Source: G965212025 sp965212025
GTDB taxonomy: Bacteria; Pseudomonadota; Gammaproteobacteria; Poriferisulfidales; Oxydemutatoraceae
Direction of reading: 5' to 3'
Assembly: GCA_965212025.1 (NCBI GenBank)
Contig: OZ243039.1
Span: forward strand, 186,001 to 250,000
DNA: 64,000 nt
Shown here: positions 44,977-56,315 of the stretch, in pieces
Numbering within the stretch: position 1 is the first letter of the stretch
How the letters are laid out: the number at the start of each line of letters is the position of its first letter
Made by a program: the position numbers and the translations under genes
Notes under the pieces: model-generated
The model's database searches: none
What the model saw: only the letters and a program-made list of their open reading frames with translations
What the model was told of the DNA's origin: nothing

Positions 44977-47900
44977 TTATTCGACCAGGATGGAGCTTGG
45001 CACCTGACCATCCGGCGGTGCGGCAGAAATTTCAGCAGGATTTTCGGCTTCACTGAAAAATTCTCCCTCCGGCATGTTCATGAGAAAGTCAGAACCTATA
45101 TCACCGCCCAGACTCAATTCCTTGGGGAAATGAGGAAATCCCGTCCCTGCCGGTATCAAACGCCCGGAAATAACGTTTTCCTTCAAGCCATTCAACTCGT
45201 CTACCGCACCGCGAACGCTGGCATCAGTCAATACCCGGGTCGTTTCCTGAAAAGAGGCTGCAGAAATAAACGAGTCCGTGAACAAAGACGCTTTGGTAAT
45301 GCCCAGCAGGATACGCTCAAACTTTATCGGCTCTTTTTCGTCTTCAAGCAGAGACTGTCTAATGCTGCAAGCCTTTGCAAAACTGATCCTATCGCCGACC
45401 AGGCACTTGCTGTCACCCGAATCAAGCACAACGACGTTGCTGATCATTTGCCGGACAATCATTTCAATATGCTTGTCGTTAATGGTCACTCCCTGCAAAC
45501 GGTACACATTCTGTATTTCCCTCACCATGTAGGCAGTAAGCTGTTTAGCCCCCAGTAACCTCAAAATATCATGAGGGTCTTGTTCCCCATTCGAAATACA
45601 GTCGCCTTTTTCTACTTTTTCACCTTCAAAAACATTCAAATGCCGCACTTTCGGAATCAAAATAGTGACTTTCTCACCTTCCTCATTGGTGATGATGAAG
45701 CGGGTTTTTCCTCTGACTTCCTTGCCAAAGCTGACGACCCCCGCGCATTCCGCAAGTATGGCGCCTTCTTTCGGCTTCTTCGCTTCAAACAGGTCAGCCA
45801 CGCGCGGCAAGCCACCCGTAATATCACCGGTTTCGGTCACTTTCTCCGGCACTTTGGCAATCACGTCTCCCGGTTCCACCCAGTCTCCATTTGCCAGGGA
45901 AACAATCGCTTCTTCCGGCAGGCGATGGAGTGCTTCCCTGCCATCCGGCAGCTTGACGGTATATTCCTCCTCATCGAGCAATTTAATCATTGGGGTCAGT
46001 ACCGTTCGGCTCATCTCTGAGAACACATCAGTAGAAATCACCAGTTGGGAAACGATACCAGTGGCGATGTCATCACGTTGCAAAGTTGTTAACCCTTCCT
46101 CAAAGTCTGTCAAATGGACTTTGCCTTTTACTTCGGCAACGATCGGGTGAATGTGGGGCTCCCAGAACGCCACCATGGTTCCCGCCTTGGCCTCTGAGCC
46201 TTCGCTAACCCTCAACTGGGCACCATAAGGGATGAGGTAACGCTCATTTTCATTGCCCTGCTCATCAACGACGCTGAGTTCACCAGAGCGGGAAATGACG
46301 ACGAAGGTTCCGTCTTTTTTGCCAACGGAACGAATCTTGTGGTAGCGAACTTTGCCACCCCTTTTGGTGTGCAAGCTACTCGCTGCCACCGCACGACTGG
46401 AAGAACCGCCGACGTGAAAAGTACGCATTGTCAGCTGTGTACCCGGCTCACCGATGGACTGTGCAGCAATGATGCCTGCCGCCGCTCCAATATTCACCAA
46501 GACGTCTTTCGACAAATCCCTGCCATAGCAAAGCGCGCAAATACCGCGCCGGGAAACACAAGTCACCGGGGAACGCACTTTCACCTGATCGATGCCCGAT
46601 TCTTCAATTCTCTTTATGCTTTCCTCATCAAGCAAGGTATTTTTCTCTATCAACACATCTGTGCCGTTCTTGACCGTCACGTCTTCAGCAACCACACGAC
46701 CCTGTACCCGCTTACTCAGCGCCTCTACCACTTCACCATCGCGAAAGTCCGACTGCAAAATAATGCCGTCATCGCATTCGCAATCATTTTCAACCACAGT
46801 CAGGCTCTGCGACACATCAACGAGCCGGCGGGTGAGATAGCCTGAGTTGGCTGTTTTCAGCGCGGTATCTGCCAAGCCTTTGCGTCCACCGTGGGTTGAG
46901 CTGAAAAACTGGTGCACGTCCAGCCCTTCACGAAAACTCGCGGTAATGGGATTTTCAATAATGGATCCGTCCGGCTTTGCCATTGACCCACGCATACCGG
47001 ATAACTGCTTGATTTGCGTCGCCGAACCTCGGGCACCGGAATCAGACATCATGAAGATGGAATTAAACGACAGTTGTGTACATTTGCCTCTCCCCGGAAT
47101 ATCCACTTCCTCAGTCCCGAGTTCCTCCATCATGGCTTTTTCAACCTGCTCACTGGTGTGTAACCAGACGTCCACCACCAAGTTGTAGCGCTCATGGTCG
47201 GTCACCACGCCACCGACATAGTCCGACTGGATTTTTTTGACCTTGGCTCTGGCTTCCTCAAGCAGGCTGGCTTTCATCTTTGGGATAATCATGTCATCGA
47301 CGCCGAAAGAAATTCCGCTACGCGTCGCGTACTGAAATCCCGTGTTTTTTAACTGGTCTGCGAAAATGACCGTTCGCTTGATACCACTCGCGCGATAGCA
47401 GGTATCGATCAAACGCGACACGTTTTTTTTGTCCAGAATCCGATTAACCAGTTCAAAAGACAGTTCGTCCGGCAGAATTCTGAGCAACAAAGCCCGACCA
47501 ACCGTGGTTTTGACTCTTCCCACCGGACCATCTACACGTTTCGGCAAGCGAAATTCAATCGCAGCATGCAAATCCAGCACATCCAGTTGCATGGCTTTTT
47601 CGATCTCGTCAAGATCGGCAAAAACCATCCCTTCACCCTTGGCTCCAATTCGCTCACGTGTCATGTAGTACAGACCCAGGATGATGTCCTGAGTCGGAAC
47701 GATAACCGGCGCACCGTTGGCTGGAGAAAGAATGTTGTTGGAAGACATGATGAGGATCCGTGCCTCAATCTGGGCTTCTATTGAAAGGGGAATATGAACC
47801 GCCATCTGGTCACCATCAAAGTCAGCGTTGAAAGCAGCACATACCAGTGGGTGCAACTGTATGGCTTTGCCCTCAACCAAGACGGGTTCAAAAGCCTGGA

Positions 47901-49203
47901 TACCCAAACGGTGCAAAGTCGGGGCACGGTTTAACAGCACCGGGTGTTCTTTGATCACTTCGGCCAAAACATCCCAGACCTCCGAACCTTCACTCTCAAC
48001 CAATTTTCTTCCTGTCCTGCTGGAACTGACGATACCTCGCCTGCGAAACTTCCCGATAATGAAAGGTTTGAACAGCTCCAGTGCCATTTTTGTTGGCAAC
48101 CCGCATTCGTGAAGCTTCAATGTCGGGCCAACCACTATCACGGAACGCCCGGAATAATCCACACGTTTGCCGAGCAGGTTTTGACGGAATCGCCCTTGCT
48201 TGCCTTTGATCATGTCAGCAAGAGATTTCAGCTGCCTTTTGTTCGCACCCGTTACCGGCCGTCCCCGGCGACCGTTATCCAGAAGCGCATCGACCGACTC
48301 CTGCAACATCCTCTTTTCATTACGCACGATGATTTCAGGGGCATTCAGATCCAGCAAGCGCTTAAGACGGTTGTTGCGATTGATGACGCGTCGGTATAAG
48401 TCGTTCAGGTCAGAAGTGGCAAAATGCCCACTCTCCAAGGGAACAAGCGGCCGCAGGTCAGGAGGCAACACTGGAAGAATCTGTAAAATCATCCATTCCG
48501 GGCGATTGTGCGACCCCAGGAATGAATCAACCAGTTTGAGGCGCTTGGTCAGCTTTTTGAGCTGTGTTTGGGAACGAGTGCTGAGAATTTCCTCTTTCAG
48601 CTGTATGGACGCCTTGAGCAAATCAAAGTCCTTCAGGAGCTCCAGAATCGCCTCCGCACCCATGCCTACGGAAAAATTACCATCGCCGTACTCCTCATTA
48701 TTTTCGTCATAGGCGTTCTCGTTCATCAACTCACCTTTGCGCAAATCTGTCATTCCTGGATCCGTCACACAGTAACTTTCAAAATAAATGATGCGCTCCA
48801 GATTTTTGGGGCTGATGTCAAGCAACAGACCAATTTTTGACGGAAGGGATTTCACAAACCAGATATGGGCAACCGGACTCGCAAGCACAATATGCCCCAT
48901 TCTCTCTCGCCGGGTTTTCGACAAAGTCACTTCAACCCCACACTTTTCGCAAACCACCTCGCGGTGCTTGGGTCGCCGGTATTTCCCGCACAGACACTCG
49001 TAGTCTTTTATGGGGCCAAAGATCCGCGCACAAAACAAGCCATCGCGCTCAGGCTTGTAGGTACGATAGTTAATCGTTTCCGGTTTTTTGACTTCCCCGT
49101 AAGACCACGACTTGACGTGCTCCGGTGAAGCCAGGCCAATCCTGATGGTCTCGAAAGCACTCAGTGCTTCCTGATGTCTGATTTGTTTGGCTAAATACCT
49201 CAT
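44977..49203 (-). CDS. rpoC: RNA polymerase beta' subunit
   Basis: Largest catalytic subunit of RNA polymerase. An N-terminal zinc finger ([19 protein letters not shown]), the Mg-binding active-site loop NADFDGDQM (about residues 458-466), the bridge/trigger region and the second zinc site (CECDDG ... [13 protein letters not shown]) are all present. The length of 1408 residues equals that of E. coli. It is 18 bases downstream of rpoB. No rpsL-rpsG-fusA block follows. Confidence 0.99.
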   Translation of the reverse strand: MRYLAKQIRHQEALSAFETIRIGLASPEHVKSWSYGEVKKPETINYRTYKPERDGLFCARIFGPIKDYECLCGKYRRPKHREVVCEKCGVEVTLSKTRRERMGHIVLASPVAHIWFVKSLPSKIGLLLDISPKNLERIIYFESYCVTDPGMTDLRKGELMNENAYDENNEEYGDGNFSVGMGAEAILELLKDFDLLKASIQLKEEILSTRSQTQLKKLTKRLKLVDSFLGSHNRPEWMILQILPVLPPDLRPLVPLESGHFATSDLNDLYRRVINRNNRLKRLLDLNAPEIIVRNEKRMLQESVDALLDNGRRGRPVTGANKRQLKSLADMIKGKQGRFRQNLLGKRVDYSGRSVIVVGPTLKLHECGLPTKMALELFKPFIIGKFRRRGIVSSSRTGRKLVESEGSEVWDVLAEVIKEHPVLLNRAPTLHRLGIQAFEPVLVEGKAIQLHPLVCAAFNADFDGDQMAVHIPLSIEAQIEARILIMSSNNILSPANGAPVIVPTQDIILGLYYMTRERIGAKGEGMVFADLDEIEKAMQLDVLDLHAAIEFRLPKRVDGPVGRVKTTVGRALLLRILPDELSFELVNRILDKKNVSRLIDTCYRASGIKRTVIFADQLKNTGFQYATRSGISFGVDDMIIPKMKASLLEEARAKVKKIQSDYVGGVVTDHERYNLVVDVWLHTSEQVEKAMMEELGTEEVDIPGRGKCTQLSFNSIFMMSDSGARGSATQIKQLSGMRGSMAKPDGSIIENPITASFREGLDVHQFFSSTHGGRKGLADTALKTANSGYLTRRLVDVSQSLTVVENDCECDDGIILQSDFRDGEVVEALSKRVQGRVVAEDVTVKNGTDVLIEKNTLLDEESIKRIEESGIDQVKVRSPVTCVSRRGICALCYGRDLSKDVLVNIGAAAGIIAAQSIGEPGTQLTMRTFHVGGSSSRAVAASSLHTKRGGKVRYHKIRSVGKKDGTFVVISRSGELSVVDEQGNENERYLIPYGAQLRVSEGSEAKAGTMVAFWEPHIHPIVAEVKGKVHLTDFEEGLTTLQRDDIATGIVSQLVISTDVFSEMSRTVLTPMIKLLDEEEYTVKLPDGREALHRLPEEAIVSLANGDWVEPGDVIAKVPEKVTETGDITGGLPRVADLFEAKKPKEGAILAECAGVVSFGKEVRGKTRFIITNEEGEKVTILIPKVRHLNVFEGEKVEKGDCISNGEQDPHDILRLLGAKQLTAYMVREIQNVYRLQGVTINDKHIEMIVRQMISNVVVLDSGDSKCLVGDRISFAKACSIRQSLLEDEKEPIKFERILLGITKASLFTDSFISAASFQETTRVLTDASVRGAVDELNGLKENVISGRLIPAGTGFPHFPKELSLGGDIGSDFLMNMPEGEFFSEAENPAEISAAPPDGQVPSSILVE

Positions 49204-49221
49204 TTCATTCCCCGCCCGCTG

Positions 49222-52200
49222 CTACGCTTTTTTTGTATCAAAATCCATATTGAGACCCAATGCCCGAACTTCTTTGGTTAGCACGTTAAAAGATTCCGGG
49301 ATGTTGGTCTCGACTCGCAAATCATCGTTGGTAATATTGCGATAGACACTGTTTCGCCCGAGAATATCGTCCGATTTCACTGTCAGCATTTCCTGAAGTG
49401 TGTGTGCAGCCCCGTAGGCTTCCAGTGCCCAGACTTCCATTTCTCCGAAGCGTTGTCCCCCAAAGTACGCCTTGCCCCCCGAGGGTTGCTGCGTAACCAT
49501 GCTGTAACGACCTATGGAACGGGCATGCATTTTGTCGTCTACCAGGTGATTTAACTTCATCATGTACAGGTACCCGACCGTTACGTCACGATCAAAGCAT
49601 TCACCGGAACGCCCGTCATAAAGCTTTGTTTGACCGCTTTCAGGCATCCCTGCCATTTTCAGGGCATTCTTGATTTCCTGTTCAGTGGCACCGTCAAAAA
49701 CCGGTGTTTCCATGGGAACCCCGTGACGTAACCTTTCAGACATTTCCATGATTTCCGTATCACTCAAACTGCTGATGTGCTCACTTTCCAGCCCGCCGGT
49801 ACCATAGATCCGCTTCAACAGTCTGCGCAATTTTGCAGAGGACGAACCGGCATCCAACAAGTCTCCGATCTTCTTTCCCAAACCTTTGGCTGCCCAGCCA
49901 AGGTGTGTTTCCAGCACCTGACCCACATTCATTCTGGAAGGTACGCCAAGTGGGTTCAGCACCATATCGATCGGAGTGCCGTCTGCCAGAAAAGGCATAT
50001 CCTCGGTCGGAACCACGAGTGAAACGACTCCTTTATTGCCGTGTCTTCCCGCCATTTTGTCACCGGCTTGCAATCTCCGCTTTACGGCCAGATGGATTTT
50101 GACGCGTTTAATAACACCGGACGGCAAAGCATCACCTCTTTCCAACTTCTCTCGGGCTTTGCACAATCCCTCTGCCGCAGTGTCCTGGTGTACGACCAGG
50201 CGCGCTTTCAGTTCTTCCAGCTTTTTGGCGGCATTTTCACTGCGCAAACCGATTTTGAGCCACTTCCTGCGCGGCAATGCTTTCAAGTCATCCTCTGTCA
50301 AGACATGGTCGGTCTCAAGATCTCCAGAACCCTTCGCCAATTCTTTGCCAATCAACAGTTTGCGAATCCGGTCATAAACACCATCTTCGTGTATCCGCAA
50401 ACGACTGTTGATATCCTTCTCCATACGGTCGAAGTCGGCCGTGGCCAATTTCTGGGCGCAGGCGTCCTTTTCCTCACCTTCACGAGTGAATATCCGCACA
50501 CCTATCACGGTTCCATGCATGCCAGAGGGGACTCGTAGGGAAGTGTCTTTAACATCGTGAGCCTTTTCACCAAAAATGGCGCGCAGAAGCTTTTCTTCCG
50601 GACCTACCTGCACGTCACCCTTGGGAGTCACTTTGCCAACCAGTATATCTCCGGGCTCCACTTCCGCCCCGACATACACCACGCCTGATTCATCCAGCTT
50701 CGAAATCATTCCATCAGGAACATTGGTAATGTCCGAAGTGATTTCCTCACGGCTCACTTTCATGTCGCGCGCAGTGCAGGTCAGCTCTTCGATATGAATG
50801 GACGTAAAGTGGTCGTCTTCCACCATCCGCTCCGACACCAGGATGGAATCCTCAAAGTTATATCCATGCCATGGCATGAACGCGACCAGAACATTCCTGC
50901 CAAGCGACAGCTCCCCCATATCTGTGCAGGGTCCATCGGCAATAATGTCATCGGCTTCCAGGTGGTCACCAACTGTGACCAAAGGCCTCTGATTGATACA
51001 GGTATCCTGGTTTGAGCGCTCGTATTTGGTCAGACGATAAATGTCCACTCCATCACCGTCTTCGATCTCATCTTCGTTCACACTCATGACGATTCGGGTG
51101 GAGTCTACCGACATCACCGTCCCGCCACGCTTGGCAAGAACCGTTACCCCCGAATCTCGGGCGACCAAACGTTCCATACCGGTACCCACAAGCGGCTTTT
51201 CGCACTGCAATGTTGGAACAGCCTGCCTCTGCATATTGGATCCCATCAAGGCGCGGTTGGCGTCATCGTGCTCCAAAAATGGAATCAGAGAGGCAGAAAC
51301 AGAAACAATCTGGTTCGAGGAAACATCAATATACTGCACTTCTTTCGGGCTTTTCAGAACAAACTCGTTCTGATGGCGACAGCTGACAAGTTCACCCGTC
51401 AGCCGCCCGTGCGTGTCCGCCTGCGCGTTCGCTTGCGCGATAACATAATTTCCTTCCCTGATGGCAGACAGATATTCCACCTTTCCAGTGATCTGACGAT
51501 TGGAAACCACGAAGTACGGGGTCTCCAAAAAGCCATACCTGTTTGGCTGTGAATACACAGCCAGCGAACTGATTAAACCAATATTCGGCCCTTCCGGCGT
51601 TTCAATCGGACAGATACGACCGTAGTGGGAAGGATGCACATCCCGAACTTCAAAACCGGCACGGTCACGAGTCAGCCCACCAGGGCCAAGAGAAGTAACG
51701 CGGCGCTTGTGGGTCACTTCTGAAAGCGGGTTGATCTGATCCATGAACTGAGACAACTGCCCCGAACAAAAGAACTCGTTAACAATGCTGGTGATTGGCT
51801 TCACGTTGATGAAATTTTTCGGCATCATGTCTTCGCTTTCGGCTATGGTCAGTCTTTCCCCCAAGGCCCGTTCAACACGCCTTAACCCGTTGCGGTAAGT
51901 GTCCACCAGCATTTCACCAACTGAGCGAACACGCCGATTGCCCAAATGGTCGATATCGTCGCAACTACGGGAACCATTGCGGATTTTCAGCAACTCCTGC
52001 AAAACCGCGACGATATCATCCGAACTAAGAGTGAGAAGCCCCCCTTTTCCATTGGAGCCGGTAAGATTTTTGGCACCGTCATCACCTCTGCCCACGCCCA
52101 GATCCAGTTTCATGCGCCCGCACTCTGACAGGTCATAGCGCTCTTTTTGCAAAAACAGGCCATTAAAAAGGTTGTCGCACGCATCGCGACTCGGGGGAGG

Positions 52201-53337
52201 GTCACCGGGCCGTATAACGCTATAGATCTTTGCCCGGGCGTGGGTTTTACCTATCGTCTGGTCTTCCTGCAGGGTCAAAGAAATACTTGGGGTTCGATCC
52301 AACTCATTGACACAAAGTGTCGTGAACGTACGTACACCGGAAAGCTGTATAACCGATAGGGCAGTCGGCGTTATCCTTTCATTTGCTTTAAGACATATTT
52401 TCCCATTCTTGTCCACGATGTCATCGCCAATGATTTTGTCAAGCAAATGGGCTTGCGTGATCTGGTGTTTTTTCAGACGCGCTGTTTTCATTTTCTGCAC
52501 GTGAGAACGCGCCACTCTGCCACCAGCTTTCAGAATTGTTTCTCCGCTTACCACAAGATCAAAATTGATTCTCTGGGAAAGCATCCGATTTAAATCAATG
52601 TCCATCATGATGGCATCGCCTTTCAAAGTGTAGTGATCTCTTTCGAAGAACACGTCCAGCATTTGCTGGTTGTTCATCCCCAAAGAGCGCAACAGTACGG
52701 TCACCGGTAACTTTCTGCGCTTGTCTATGCGGACAAAAAGTTTGTCTTTGTTATCAAATTCGAAGTCCAGCCAGCACCCCCTGTGCGGAATGATGCGCGC
52801 CGAATAAATCAATTTACCACTCGTGTAGGTTTTTCCCTTGTCATGTTCGAAAGAAACGCCAGGAGAACGCTGCAACTGGGAAAGCACCACGCGCTCAGCA
52901 CCGTTGACAATGAAAGTCCCGGTTTCAGTCATCAGCGGGAACTCTCCAAAGTACACCTTCTGCTCTTTCATGTACTTGATTTTCTTTTTTTCCGAACCTG
53001 CCTTCCTGTCGTAGACAACCAGGCGTAAAACCACATGCAAGCCAAACGCGTACGTCATCCCCCTCTGACGGCACTCATTTACGTCATAGCGAGGTTCCTC
53101 GAGCAAATATTCACAGTAGTGCAGCTCAACGTATCCTTTATTGCTTTTGATCGGAAAAACCGAGGTGAACGCGCTGTGAAGTCCGGCGGCAACACGCTCC
53201 TCATGCGGTACGTCCCGTTGCAAAAAGCTGTTATAGGAATTCTTCTGGATACGCAAAAGACTGGGGATCTTATGCTTATTTGGACGCTTGGCAAAATTTT
53301 TCCTGACGCACTTTCTCTCAGTGAACCCGTAACTCAT
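49222..53337 (-). CDS. rpoB: RNA polymerase beta subunit
   Basis: Beta subunit of RNA polymerase, 1371 residues. The C-terminal GEMEVWALEAYGAAHTLQEM and the catalytic-pocket segments (KMAGRHGNKGV, GPGGLTRDRAGFEVRDVH) are intact. The rifampicin region (about residues 520-545 here) reads FMDQINPLSE and RRVTSLGP. In E. coli numbering that is N518I, S531T and A532S, while D516 and H526 are kept. It follows rplL after a 174-base gap that holds a possible attenuator. Confidence 0.99.
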   Translation of the reverse strand: MSYGFTERKCVRKNFAKRPNKHKIPSLLRIQKNSYNSFLQRDVPHEERVAAGLHSAFTSVFPIKSNKGYVELHYCEYLLEEPRYDVNECRQRGMTYAFGLHVVLRLVVYDRKAGSEKKKIKYMKEQKVYFGEFPLMTETGTFIVNGAERVVLSQLQRSPGVSFEHDKGKTYTSGKLIYSARIIPHRGCWLDFEFDNKDKLFVRIDKRRKLPVTVLLRSLGMNNQQMLDVFFERDHYTLKGDAIMMDIDLNRMLSQRINFDLVVSGETILKAGGRVARSHVQKMKTARLKKHQITQAHLLDKIIGDDIVDKNGKICLKANERITPTALSVIQLSGVRTFTTLCVNELDRTPSISLTLQEDQTIGKTHARAKIYSVIRPGDPPPSRDACDNLFNGLFLQKERYDLSECGRMKLDLGVGRGDDGAKNLTGSNGKGGLLTLSSDDIVAVLQELLKIRNGSRSCDDIDHLGNRRVRSVGEMLVDTYRNGLRRVERALGERLTIAESEDMMPKNFINVKPITSIVNEFFCSGQLSQFMDQINPLSEVTHKRRVTSLGPGGLTRDRAGFEVRDVHPSHYGRICPIETPEGPNIGLISSLAVYSQPNRYGFLETPYFVVSNRQITGKVEYLSAIREGNYVIAQANAQADTHGRLTGELVSCRHQNEFVLKSPKEVQYIDVSSNQIVSVSASLIPFLEHDDANRALMGSNMQRQAVPTLQCEKPLVGTGMERLVARDSGVTVLAKRGGTVMSVDSTRIVMSVNEDEIEDGDGVDIYRLTKYERSNQDTCINQRPLVTVGDHLEADDIIADGPCTDMGELSLGRNVLVAFMPWHGYNFEDSILVSERMVEDDHFTSIHIEELTCTARDMKVSREEITSDITNVPDGMISKLDESGVVYVGAEVEPGDILVGKVTPKGDVQVGPEEKLLRAIFGEKAHDVKDTSLRVPSGMHGTVIGVRIFTREGEEKDACAQKLATADFDRMEKDINSRLRIHEDGVYDRIRKLLIGKELAKGSGDLETDHVLTEDDLKALPRRKWLKIGLRSENAAKKLEELKARLVVHQDTAAEGLCKAREKLERGDALPSGVIKRVKIHLAVKRRLQAGDKMAGRHGNKGVVSLVVPTEDMPFLADGTPIDMVLNPLGVPSRMNVGQVLETHLGWAAKGLGKKIGDLLDAGSSSAKLRRLLKRIYGTGGLESEHISSLSDTEIMEMSERLRHGVPMETPVFDGATEQEIKNALKMAGMPESGQTKLYDGRSGECFDRDVTVGYLYMMKLNHLVDDKMHARSIGRYSMVTQQPSGGKAYFGGQRFGEMEVWALEAYGAAHTLQEMLTVKSDDILGRNSVYRNITNDDLRVETNIPESFNVLTKEVRALGLNMDFDTKKA

Positions 53338-53430
53338 GATTCCTCCCTACCAACCAGATAAAACCCGTGCAAACCAAAAAATGACCCGAACCAGGCAAAC
53401 TCGTGCACACGCAAAAGCACTCCCTCATGA

Positions 53431-53454
53431 ACGCTGCCTGAACAGCGTTTCAGG
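53431..53454 (-). promoter_or_regulatory. Two overlapping inverted repeats in the rplL-rpoB gap (possible attenuator)
   Basis: Four six-base arms lie end to end. On the plus strand ACGCTG (53431-53436) pairs with CAGCGT (53443-53448), and CCTGAA (53437-53442) pairs with TTCAGG (53449-53454). Each hairpin uses the other's arm as its loop, so only one can form at a time. In E. coli this gap carries an attenuator and an RNase III site. No U-run follows either stem. Confidence 0.5.
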
Positions 53455-53511
53455 AATCCAGCACAGACAGACCCGTAGATCCGGGAACCTTTTGCCACTA
53501 TGCGCCGATCG

Positions 53512-53898
53512 TTATTGAATTTTGAAACCCGCGCCAGCCTCTTCAAGTTGCTTACCAATCGCCTCGGCTTCTTCCCGGGAAATCCCTTCCTTCACAACGG
53601 AAGGGGTGCTTTCCACAAGATCCTTCGCCTCTTTAAGGCCTAAACCGGTAATACTTCGAACCACCTTGATGGTCGTGACTTTCTTTTCTCCCAGAGATTC
53701 AAGCAGAACAGAAAACTCCGTCTGTTCTTCCTCTTCAGCCTCCCCGCCCGCAGGTACGGCACCTGCGGCCGAGACGGGTGCAACGGCAGCCGCCGCCGAC
53801 ACGCCGAATTTCTCTTCTATATCGGATATAAGTTCCACTAACTCCATCACGGACATCGCGGAAATTGACTCCAGTATTTCTTGCTTGGATGCAGACAT
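53512..53898 (-). CDS. rplL: 50S ribosomal protein L7/L12
   Basis: Stalk protein that recruits translational GTPases. It has an N-terminal dimerisation domain ([19 protein letters not shown]), an alanine-rich hinge, and the C-terminal factor-binding domain ([19 protein letters not shown]). The start ATG at 53898 has AGGAG a few bases upstream. A longer ORF beginning at 53994 runs into rplJ and is rejected. The length of 128 residues is normal. Confidence 0.97.
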   Translation of the reverse strand: MSASKQEILESISAMSVMELVELISDIEEKFGVSAAAAVAPVSAAGAVPAGGEAEEEEQTEFSVLLESLGEKKVTTIKVVRSITGLGLKEAKDLVESTPSVVKEGISREEAEAIGKQLEEAGAGFKIQ

Positions 53899-53959
53899 TG
53901 TTTTCTCCTGTTTTAAGTGTTTGGTTGCGAGATCATGAGCAAGGTTTTCAATAGCCTGT

Positions 53960-54490
53960 TTAATCACTCTGGCGATTTTTTCGAATGGCTTCAAGCAGAC
54001 GCGCCAGCTTTCCAGGCACCTCAGCCAATGTCCCCGCCAACTTCGAAATCGGAGCTTTCATGACTCCACAAAGTTGGGCAAGGGCCTCCTCACGGGTCGG
54101 CAAACCAGCCAGAAAGTCCAAAGTCTTCCTGTCGTTAGTCACCTTGCCATCATAGGCAATCCAGAAAACATCCAGGGTTTCCATTTTTTTGGAATACTCC
54201 TGCATCAAGCCACCGGCAGCCCCGATATCTTCCCCGGAAAATGCATAAACCATGGGGCCGTCCACTTTTTCAGCCAGAGCGGCAAAAGACGTATCTTTCA
54301 ACGCACGCCTGGCGAGCGTGTTTTTGACAACCCGCAAACTGACACCATGCGCACGGGCCGACTTCCGCATTTCATCAAACTGCGAACAAGACAATCCCTG
54401 GTAATTCGCAACGATGACCGCAGTCGCCGTGCCTGCCAAATCAGCCACATCGCTAACCACTGCTTTTTTCTGCTCGAAGCTTAAAGACAC
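53960..54490 (-). CDS. rplJ: 50S ribosomal protein L10
   Basis: L10 anchors L7/L12 dimers to the ribosome. The N-terminal domain ([31 protein letters not shown]) is conserved, and the C-terminal helix that binds L12 is present. The start is GTG at 54490, and the length of 176 residues is slightly above that of E. coli. The upstream gap to rplA is only 67 bases, too short for a long autoregulatory leader like that of E. coli. Confidence 0.96.
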   Translation of the reverse strand: MSLSFEQKKAVVSDVADLAGTATAVIVANYQGLSCSQFDEMRKSARAHGVSLRVVKNTLARRALKDTSFAALAEKVDGPMVYAFSGEDIGAAGGLMQEYSKKMETLDVFWIAYDGKVTNDRKTLDFLAGLPTREEALAQLCGVMKAPISKLAGTLAEVPGKLARLLEAIRKNRQSD

Positions 54491-54557
54491 AGAGCCATCC
54501 TCCCGGCTATTGGCGAGGTCGCCACATCCTCTCCAAAATCGCGTGTCTCATCAGTCC

Positions 54558-55250
54558 TCATGAACTCAAGCTTGGCTCCACTCTGACTGACGGCCCCATT
54601 GTCAATGACAGGAACACGCTTTTTAGATACGTGCCTTTCGTGGTGGTAGGCTTGGCTTTTACCAACTCGGCAACCAATGCCTTCAAGTTTTCCATCAAGG
54701 CAACTTCTGAAAAACTGATGCGTCCGATGCTGCCATGCACAACACCGCCTTTGTCGGCCCGATATTTGATCTGACCCACTTTGGCGTTCCTGACTGCCTT
54801 TTCAACATCGTCGGTCACGGTTCCGTCTTTGGGGTTGGGCATCAGTCCCGCAGGACCCAAAATACGCCCCAGACGGCCAACCAAGGGCATCGTGGCCGGC
54901 GTGGCAATCACGATGTCAAAATCGCAACCGCTTTTCTCTATCCTTTCGGCAAGAAGTGTATAACCCACTTCGTCTGCCCCTGCCTCTTTCGCATCTTCTG
55001 CTGCTGTACCTTCTGCAAAAACCAGCACTTTGACCGTTTTACCAAGCCCATGGGGAAGCACCGTTGCCCCACGCACAAACTGGTCACTTTTTTTCGGATC
55101 AATGCCCAGAACAACGCTGACATCAACCGATTCATCAAACCTGGGCTTCTGCATTTCCTTCAACAATGCCACCGCTTCGCCCAAACGATACTTTTTGGCA
55201 CGATCAATCCTCTGCTCGTTTGCTTTCATTCTTTTGCCTTTAACCGACAT
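54558..55250 (-). CDS. rplA: 50S ribosomal protein L1
   Basis: rRNA-binding protein of the L1 stalk and, in many bacteria, a translational repressor of its own operon. Conserved segments are FDESVDVSVVLGIDPKKSDQ, GRLGRILGPAGLMPNPK and a C-terminal YLKSVFLSLTMGPSVRV. The length of 230 residues is normal. It follows rplK by 28 bases. Confidence 0.97.
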   Translation of the reverse strand: MSVKGKRMKANEQRIDRAKKYRLGEAVALLKEMQKPRFDESVDVSVVLGIDPKKSDQFVRGATVLPHGLGKTVKVLVFAEGTAAEDAKEAGADEVGYTLLAERIEKSGCDFDIVIATPATMPLVGRLGRILGPAGLMPNPKDGTVTDDVEKAVRNAKVGQIKYRADKGGVVHGSIGRISFSEVALMENLKALVAELVKAKPTTTKGTYLKSVFLSLTMGPSVRVEPSLSS

Positions 55251-55278
55251 TTTTATAGCACTCCTTCACCATTTTTCC

Positions 55279-55710
55279 CTATTCGACTTCGATGCCCATG
55301 TTTCTTGCCGTACCCTCAATCGTCCGTATTGCAGCAGTCAGGCTACCGGCAGTCAGATCAGCCATTTTCAGCTTCGCGATTTCCTCTACCTGTGCGCCGC
55401 TCACGCGTCCAGCAATCCTGGAGTTTGGTTCACCACTGCCCTTTTCCACGCCAGCTGCCTTTTTCAGCAAAGTGGATGCCGGAGAGGACTTGATAAGAAA
55501 GTCAAAGCTTTTATCCGAATACGCCGTGATCACCACAGACATAAGCATCCCTTTTTCTGCCGACTGTGTCCGTTCGTTGAACGCCTTGCAAAAATCCATG
55601 ATTTTCAAACCGTGCTGACCAAGCGCTGGGCCAACAGGTGGACCAGGATTGGCTTCGCCCGCCTTGACAAGCAATCTGATTTTAGCCGCCAGTTCTTTCT
55701 TCTTTGCCAT
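55279..55710 (-). CDS. rplK: 50S ribosomal protein L11
   Basis: GTPase-centre protein that binds 23S rRNA and is needed for RelA activation. Motifs: [27 protein letters not shown] N-terminus (here [20 protein letters not shown]), and the C-terminal [21 protein letters not shown]. The 143-residue length is standard. Confidence 0.97.
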   Translation of the reverse strand: MAKKKELAAKIRLLVKAGEANPGPPVGPALGQHGLKIMDFCKAFNERTQSAEKGMLMSVVITAYSDKSFDFLIKSSPASTLLKKAAGVEKGSGEPNSRIAGRVSGAQVEEIAKLKMADLTAGSLTAAIRTIEGTARNMGIEVE

Positions 55711-55727
55711 GTTTCCTCAGTCGCCCC

Positions 55728-56306
55728 TCAAGCTTTGTCTATCTGCGTAAAGTCGAGTTCAACCGGCGTGGAGCGACCAAAAATCTGCACCGAGACCTGC
55801 ACCTTGCTTTTATCGTAATGCACTTCTTCTACTATGGCATTAAAGTCGGTGAACGGGCCATTCGTAACCCGCACCATTTCGCCGGCCTCAAACAACACTC
55901 TCGGCTTCGGCTCGTCGACGCTGTCACGAACTCCCTGCAATATTTTCATAATTTCCTTTTCCCGGATGGGTTCCGGCCTATCCTGGAAACCGCCAATAAA
56001 ACCGCGCACTCTTGGAACCTCCCTCACCAGACGCCAGGTATCATCGTTCATTACCATTTGCACCAACACATAGCCCGGGAAGAACTTTCGCTCGCTTTTT
56101 CGTTTCACTCCACCACGCATTTCCATGACTTCTTCCACCGGCACCATAATTTTCCCAAACTGATCGCTCAAATCACTGTCACGCAAACATTCGCTCAAGG
56201 AATTCATCACCAGTTTCTCATGCCCGGTGGGCGTACTGATCACGTACCAACACATAACGTCATCCCGACGCGAGGCATTCTCAGAATTGTTTTTGGAGTC
56301 CACCAC
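55728..56306 (-). CDS. nusG: Transcription termination/antitermination factor NusG
   Basis: Binds RNA polymerase, Rho and S10. The NGN domain ([38 protein letters not shown]) is followed by the KOW domain ([20 protein letters not shown]). Consecutive GTG codons at 56306 and 56303 are possible starts; GGAG fits either. The N-terminus is about 10 residues longer than in E. coli. It sits between secE and rplK as in most gammaproteobacteria. Confidence 0.96.
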   Translation of the reverse strand: MVDSKNNSENASRRDDVMCWYVISTPTGHEKLVMNSLSECLRDSDLSDQFGKIMVPVEEVMEMRGGVKRKSERKFFPGYVLVQMVMNDDTWRLVREVPRVRGFIGGFQDRPEPIREKEIMKILQGVRDSVDEPKPRVLFEAGEMVRVTNGPFTDFNAIVEEVHYDKSKVQVSVQIFGRSTPVELDFTQIDKA

Positions 56307-56315
56307 TTCTCCAAA

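Noticed and set aside
53431..53454. H-type pseudoknot formed by the four arms in the rplL-rpoB gap
   Set aside because: The connecting loops would have zero length, which is sterically unlikely for two six-base stems; alternative hairpins are more plausible.
53899..53994. Longer start for rplL
   Set aside because: The extra 32 residues overlap rplJ and are not part of L7/L12; the ATG at 53898 has a good ribosome site.
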